Source: SIG440 sp045580025 (GTDB lineage: Bacteria > Bacillota > Clostridia > Monoglobales > Monoglobaceae). Taken from it: a DNA stretch of 16,381 nucleotides. The stretch covers positions 1 to 16,381 of the forward strand of contig JAZNNB010000031.1 of NCBI GenBank assembly GCA_045580025.1, given 5' to 3'. The number at the start of each line of letters is the position of its first letter. Position 1 is the first letter of the stretch. This document shows, piece by piece, positions 13,530 to 16,381 of this stretch. The notes under the pieces are model-generated. The model was not told the origin of the DNA and ran no database searches. It was given only the letters and a program-made list of their open reading frames with translations. A program made the position numbers and the translations under genes.

Positions 13530-15575
13530 ATGAAAAGAGGCTTATGTTTTTTAATTATTCTGGCAATGCTGGTGCCAAGCATTTTGGTATCTGCTGATAA
13601 TGCAGCATCAAAGCAGGTGGAGGATGTACTTGTTCTGGTGAAGGAAAAAATTCAGATTCCAAAAGAGTTGACGGAATTTTCCTCTTACACATCATCAAGG
13701 AATGAAAAGGAGACCTTTACTTTTTTGTGGCAGGACAAAGATGGAAATGCACACATGGAAATCACTGCAGATAACAAGGGGAGAATTACTGATTATTATG
13801 CCTTTGACAGTACACTTAAAACCGACAAGAAGATTACTGTGCTATCAAAAAAAGATATTATTGATTTTGCCGATAATTTTATAAGGAAAACCGTTCCCGA
13901 GGCTTTTTGTGATACAAATGACTGTCTCACGTTTGATGAAGATTCGTGGAATGTATCAAATTCGAATTACAATCTCACATACAAGCGAATGAAAAATGGC
14001 ACCAGAGTAAAGGACAACCATCTTAACATAAGGATTGCGGTTTATGATGATGTGGCATATGTCAGAAATATGAGCCAAAGTATTAAATTTGATGCGGAAT
14101 TTGAGGATAACTTTGATGAAAAACTTGATTACATAGAAAAATATAAGGAAAGTTTTCCGATTGAACTCATTTACAAGGCAGATTATAGGGCAGTGAAAGG
14201 CGAAGAAGAGGATAAGGCGGGTTTAATTTACAGATATAAAAATGATGAAGCAGGATACATACTGGCATCTAATGGTGAAGTGGCAAACGAAGATACCTTT
14301 GATGAGATTTTTGCAAGCGGTGGGAACGCTTTGAATATGGGAGTCACAGAGGATGCTACGCTGAGAAAAGAGATGTTTACCGAGGCTGAGATGAATGAGC
14401 TTTCGAAGCTTGAAGACCTTATATCTAAAGAAGAAGCAGATAAGATACTTAAAAAGTTACCTTATGTAGGACTTGATAATTCGTTAAAGCAAACGTCATT
14501 TGATATAAGAAAAAATAATGGCAGATATGAATTGTATCTGGCCTATGAGAATGAAAAACAAGATGAGTTTTTAAGAGCCACAATTGACGGAAAAACAAAA
14601 GAAATTCTAAATCTTTATCAGAGGTTGCCTGTTGACGGTGAAAAGAATACAGAGCTTAGTGAAACGCAGAAAGGTCGGGCTAAAACCAAAATTGAAAGCT
14701 TTTTGAAATTGGTATCCTCAAAGAATAATGAATTCCGTGAGGAAAGCTTTGATACAGATGACAGTGCAGTGAATTACAGACTTGACAGATATGTAAATGG
14801 TATAAGATATATTGATAATTGGGTTTCTGTAAGATTTGATGCAAAAAAAGATAAAATTTTAAATTACAGTTTGAGCTACGATGAGGAGAAAAGCTTTCCA
14901 AAAACCGACGGAATTGTTGATGCAGAAGGTGCTCATAACAAACTACTCGAGCTTTCGGAACTTGACAAAATATATGTAAATACCAATGGGAAGTATAAAT
15001 TATGCTTTGGTGTGAATAACAAGAGTACGGAGATAGACGCCTTTACTGGTGAAGAATATCGGCTATACAACGCACCAGAAAATTTTGAATATTCTGACAT
15101 AAAAGGACACTGGGCAGAAGATGCAATAAACAAGCTTGCAGAGGTTCAAATCGGTTTTGAGGGTGAAAAGTTTGCGCCAGATGAGGTGATTAATCAATCG
15201 GATTTGCTGAAGCTCTTTGCTGCAGGAATAAGGCACAAAAATTATCTTGATTTTGACACAGAAGAGCTTTATAGAATACTTATTGATGAAGGAATACTTT
15301 CTGAAAGTGAAAAAGATAATGAAAGTCTGGTTAAACGTGAGGATGCATTTGTCTTTATGATAAGACTTGAGGGTCTTGAAAAGATAGCAAAGATTAGCGA
15401 GATATTTAAAGTTGAGTATGCGGATAAAAACCTTTTGGCGCGAGAAAAAACGGGGTATGCGGCAATACTTACTGGTATGAATATAATCTCTGGTAACGGT
15501 GGAAAGCTAAGGCCACAGGATAATATAACACGGGCAGAAGCCGCGGTGATGCTTTATAACTATATGACAAGATAA
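13530..15575 (+). CDS. Secreted protein with YcdB/YcdC-like repeats and C-terminal SLH modules
   Basis: A 681-residue secreted, cell-surface protein. Residues 1-22 form a signal peptide, with a likely cut after Ala22. The middle (about 30-515) contains repeated units I assign to the YcdB/YcdC-type repeat: LTYKRMKNGTRVKDNHLNIR (149-168) matches YRLDRYVNGIRYIDNWVSVR (416-435), and shorter F/Y-x-W/Y-rich strands recur near 60-90, 225-252, 333-363 and 488-512. The C-terminus has SLH modules that bind secondary cell-wall polymer: a clear one at 521-563 (YSDIKGHWAEDAINKLAEV), a degenerate middle one (about 577-617) and a third at 628-679 ending in ITRAEAAVMLYNYM. The ribosome binding site AAGGAAAGGA lies 9 bases before the ATG. 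It is monocistronic. No catalytic motif is visible; the role is unknown, perhaps a cell-wall-attached scaffold or protease-inhibitor-like protein. Confidence 0.85.
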   Translation: MKRGLCFLIILAMLVPSILVSADNAASKQVEDVLVLVKEKIQIPKELTEFSSYTSSRNEKETFTFLWQDKDGNAHMEITADNKGRITDYYAFDSTLKTDKKITVLSKKDIIDFADNFIRKTVPEAFCDTNDCLTFDEDSWNVSNSNYNLTYKRMKNGTRVKDNHLNIRIAVYDDVAYVRNMSQSIKFDAEFEDNFDEKLDYIEKYKESFPIELIYKADYRAVKGEEEDKAGLIYRYKNDEAGYILASNGEVANEDTFDEIFASGGNALNMGVTEDATLRKEMFTEAEMNELSKLEDLISKEEADKILKKLPYVGLDNSLKQTSFDIRKNNGRYELYLAYENEKQDEFLRATIDGKTKEILNLYQRLPVDGEKNTELSETQKGRAKTKIESFLKLVSSKNNEFREESFDTDDSAVNYRLDRYVNGIRYIDNWVSVRFDAKKDKILNYSLSYDEEKSFPKTDGIVDAEGAHNKLLELSELDKIYVNTNGKYKLCFGVNNKSTEIDAFTGEEYRLYNAPENFEYSDIKGHWAEDAINKLAEVQIGFEGEKFAPDEVINQSDLLKLFAAGIRHKNYLDFDTEELYRILIDEGILSESEKDNESLVKREDAFVFMIRLEGLEKIAKISEIFKVEYADKNLLAREKTGYAAILTGMNIISGNGGKLRPQDNITRAEAAVMLYNYMTR

Positions 15576-15577
15576 CA

Positions 15578-15614
15578 AAAAAAACGGAGAGGAATTTTCC
15601 TCTCCGTTTTGCTT
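15578..15614. terminator. Bidirectional terminator between the SLH protein gene and secF
   Basis: AAAACGGAGAGG (15581-15592) and CCTCTCCGTTTT (15599-15610) form a perfect 12-bp stem with an AATTTT loop. A and T runs on both sides serve the two converging genes. Confidence 0.95.
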
Positions 15615-15621
15615 TTGAAAA

Positions 15622-16381
15622 TTATTTATTTGCTTTTGCCTTAACAGCGGAATCTTTCCAAGTAGCCCATACATTACCCGCAATGCAGATTGATGAGTAA
15701 GTACCGATAACGATACCGATAATAATGGGAAGTGCAAATTCTTTGATTGATGTAACGCCAAGGATGTAAACCATACCGATTGTAAGAAGTGTGGTAATTG
15801 TTGTATTGATTGAACGGCTGAGTGTCTGGTTTATACCTGTGTTTGCAATTTCTGAATAGGTTTGCTTTTTAGCGTGACGTGTGTTTTCGCGAATTCTGTC
15901 AAAGATAACGATTGTAGCATTGATAGAATAACCAAGAACGGTAAGAATAGCTGCGATAAATGTTGTATCAATGGCAATTCTTGCGATTGAATAAATACCG
16001 CAAAGAATAAGAATATCGTGAACAAGAGCGATAACAGCACAAACACCTGAAACAAATTCAAATCTGAATGTGATGTAGATAAGAATTGCGAGAGCAGCAA
16101 AAATTGACATCCAGATTGCGCTTCTTGCAAGCTCTTTACCAGTTGAAGGCGAAACCACGTCTTTGTTCTTGATTTCAATTTCACCGTATTTTTCTGTGAG
16201 TGCAGTTTCGATTGCTGCAACTTTTTCTTCGCCAAAGGCAGCTCTTTCGTCGTCTGTCTTGAGAGCGTTGTCATAACCGAACTTTATGATAGCTTCGCTG
16301 TTTTCAGATTTTTGAACAGAAGATGCTTTCTGGTCTTTGCCAAGTGCATCAGAAACGATAGCTTCAACATCTTTAACTTCG
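15622..16381 (-). CDS. secF: Protein translocase subunit SecF, N-terminus outside the window
   Basis: SecF works with SecD and YajC to pull exported proteins across the membrane using the proton or sodium gradient. The frame is open from the window edge (first full codon at 16380) to the stop at 15622, giving 252 visible residues. An internal ATG at 16158 is not the start, because the upstream codons continue the extracytoplasmic domain (ending EIEIKNKDVVSPSTGKEL). Then come about five membrane helices with RFEFVSGVCAVIALVHD, GYSINATIVIFDRIREN and the conserved NQTLSRSINTTITT. The usual GYSxND motif has Ala in place of Asp (codon 15916-15918). A very hydrophilic Lys/Ala tail ends the protein. 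It may be separate or the C-terminal half of a SecDF fusion; the window cannot decide. Confidence 0.93.
   Translation of the reverse strand, partial: EVKDVEAIVSDALGKDQKASSVQKSENSEAIIKFGYDNALKTDDERAAFGEEKVAAIETALTEKYGEIEIKNKDVVSPSTGKELARSAIWMSIFAALAILIYITFRFEFVSGVCAVIALVHDILILCGIYSIARIAIDTTFIAAILTVLGYSINATIVIFDRIRENTRHAKKQTYSEIANTGINQTLSRSINTTITTLLTIGMVYILGVTSIKEFALPIIIGIVIGTYSSICIAGNVWATWKDSAVKAKANK

Noticed and set aside
15831..16274. Second minus-strand open frame overlapping secF
   Set aside because: It is an out-of-frame shadow of secF; the SecF frame carries all conserved motifs.
1..16381. CRISPR arrays, insertion sequences, phage or defence genes
   Set aside because: No spaced direct repeats, transposase or integrase motifs, or defence-type genes were found; nearly all sequence is explained by the genes listed.

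Overview
The window looks like a chromosomal segment from a low-GC Gram-positive bacterium of class Clostridia (Bacillota). The evidence is the A/T-rich sequence, strong GGAGG-type ribosome binding sites, sigma-A-like promoters, a tRNA gene with encoded CCA, a V-type (A/V) ATPase operon, an S-layer-homology (SLH) protein and a uraA-upp pair. This placement is inferred from gene content and style; no marker gene for exact placement is present.

Layout: (1) 1-5128, + strand: the 3' part of a V-type ATPase operon in the order C-F-A-B-D. Subunit C is cut by the window edge, and the membrane-sector genes should lie upstream. The catalytic residues of A and the arginine finger of B are intact, so the rotary enzyme should be functional. 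(2) 5167-5390: a hairpin after atpD, then a strong promoter, tRNA-Lys(CTT) and a terminator. (3) 5401-5915, - strand: an unrecognised four-helix membrane protein of 132 residues with three cysteine clusters and its own terminator. (4) 5968-9032, + strand: a compact cluster with an alpha/beta-hydrolase esterase, an SGNH/GDSL hydrolase, a DUF4432 mutarotase-fold protein and a TetR regulator. This suggests cytoplasmic processing of an acylated sugar. (5) 9078-11217, + strand: a 17-20 bp palindrome abutting a promoter, a PutP-type Na+/solute symporter, a terminator and a PsiE-family membrane protein. (6) 11229-13383, - strand: a uracil uptake and salvage operon (uraA-upp) with its own promoter and an inverted repeat in the 5' UTR. 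(7) 13426-15610, + strand: a secreted protein with YcdB/YcdC-like repeats and C-terminal SLH modules. (8) 15622-16381, - strand: the C-terminal part of SecF, running off the window.

Most genes are ordinary housekeeping or transport functions. The best leads are the cysteine-clustered membrane protein, the palindrome that sits both after tetR and against the putP-like promoter, the inverted repeat in the uraA leader, the esterase/mutarotase cluster without a glycosidase, and the SecF motif with alanine where aspartate is usual. No CRISPR array, insertion sequence, phage gene or defence system is visible, and nothing here clearly amounts to a new multi-gene system.
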